Below, in pieces: positions 63,859-64,000 of a DNA stretch of 64,000 nucleotides (its first letter is position 1; each line of letters opens with the position of its first letter). Position numbers and translations under genes: made by a program. Origin of the DNA: Candidatus Villigracilis vicinus (GTDB lineage Bacteria; Chloroflexota; Anaerolineae; Anaerolineales; Villigracilaceae); the NCBI GenBank assembly GCA_016721315.1, contig JADKIL010000001.1, forward strand, positions 434,001 to 498,000, written 5' to 3'. Below the pieces are notes generated by a model, which saw nothing but the letters and a program-made list of their open reading frames with translations, searched no databases and had not been told where the DNA came from.

Positions 63859-63907
63859 GAGACCACAAAGTTCACCGAAGGTAACTTGGTGTTCTTTGTG
63901 GTCTCTC
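63859..63907. repeat. Second ACCACAAAG...CTTTGTGGT palindrome
   Basis: AGAGACCACAAAG pairs with CTTTGTGGTCTCT around CACCGAAGGTAACTTGGTG. It is a copy of the repeat seen at 61996. The rest to 64000 shows nothing I can support. Confidence 0.65.
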
Positions 63908-64000
63908 TTTATTGTCCGTCTTTTGGGGTCACGACCCTTCCCAAGGTATTATTGCAACTTAATTTGTAAACCGGGAAGATACCCGGATGGTATTGATTAT

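Noticed and set aside
1..64000. CRISPR arrays, tRNA and rRNA genes
   Set aside because: No direct-repeat/spacer series and no tRNA cloverleaf or rRNA segment were recognised on either strand.

Overview
The window looks like a chromosomal segment of an Anaerolineae-type Chloroflexota bacterium, probably a metagenome or long-read assembly. This is inferred from the style of the genes, not from a marker search. Clues are the TIR/STAND/WD40 proteins, secreted beta-helix proteins, a PDH complex beside small hydrolases, and Lys/Ala-rich tails on housekeeping proteins. There are also many interspersed palindromic repeats, some read in frame inside genes. At least nine single-base frameshifts interrupt otherwise well conserved genes, nearly all at homopolymers, so consensus error is more likely than gene decay for most of them. 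No rRNA, tRNA, CRISPR array or phage was found.

Layout. 1-3.7 kb: partial zinc-ribbon gene, repeats, a frameshifted UvrD-type helicase carrying three repeat-derived insertions, and an IS200-like (RAYT) transposase with a hairpin array. 3.7-9.5 kb: minus-strand operon of a second UvrD-like helicase (three frameshifts), a GT-C-like membrane protein, another membrane protein (one frameshift) and an anchored propeller-like protein. 9.6-12 kb: S49 protease and a DUF4350-like partner. 12-18.4 kb: rplU-rpmA-rpmE (L31 fused to an RNA polymerase alpha-CTD-like domain), thymidine kinase, hpt, tRNA nucleotidyltransferase, exonuclease-like and hydrolase genes. 18.4-26.3 kb: response regulator, pyruvate phosphate dikinase with a histone-like tail, hemW, methyltransferase, MFS transporter, plsC. 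26.5-29.5 kb: polyamine genes speD-speE and a dioxygenase-hydrolase pair resembling mhqO-mhqD.

29.6-44 kb is the accessory part: a large secreted beta-helix protein, a TIR-TM-WD40 protein, and a compact three-gene operon (TIR-FGE, SIR2-like, nSTAND-TM-WD40) that looks like an NAD-targeting conflict or signalling system. A decayed or badly assembled secreted repeat protein follows. 44-49.5 kb: PLP decarboxylase, a TetR-controlled redox operon (TetR, FAD monooxygenase, DUF4260, nitroreductase-like) with a clear operator, and a bulb-lectin protein. 49.5-53 kb: pdhA-pdhB-pdhC (pdhC with three frameshifts). 53-57 kb: SH3-like lipoprotein, HEAT-repeat protein, phosphomutase-like metalloenzyme, methyltransferase and a thioredoxin-like gene with an in-frame TGA exactly at the first Cys of its CxxC motif (candidate selenoprotein). 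57-59.2 kb: EF-G-like GTPase.

59.2-63.7 kb is a sulfur-transfer cluster: two ubiquitin-like sulfur carriers, cysteine synthase, JAMM protease, TusA-like and DsrE-like proteins, and a ThiF/MoeB-rhodanese activating enzyme. Together they resemble the CysO/CysM/Mec route of cysteine synthesis. A structured leader with a possible terminator precedes the cysteine synthase gene. The strongest leads for novelty are the TGA-containing thioredoxin, the TIR/SIR2/STAND operon, this leader RNA, and the L31-alpha-CTD fusion.
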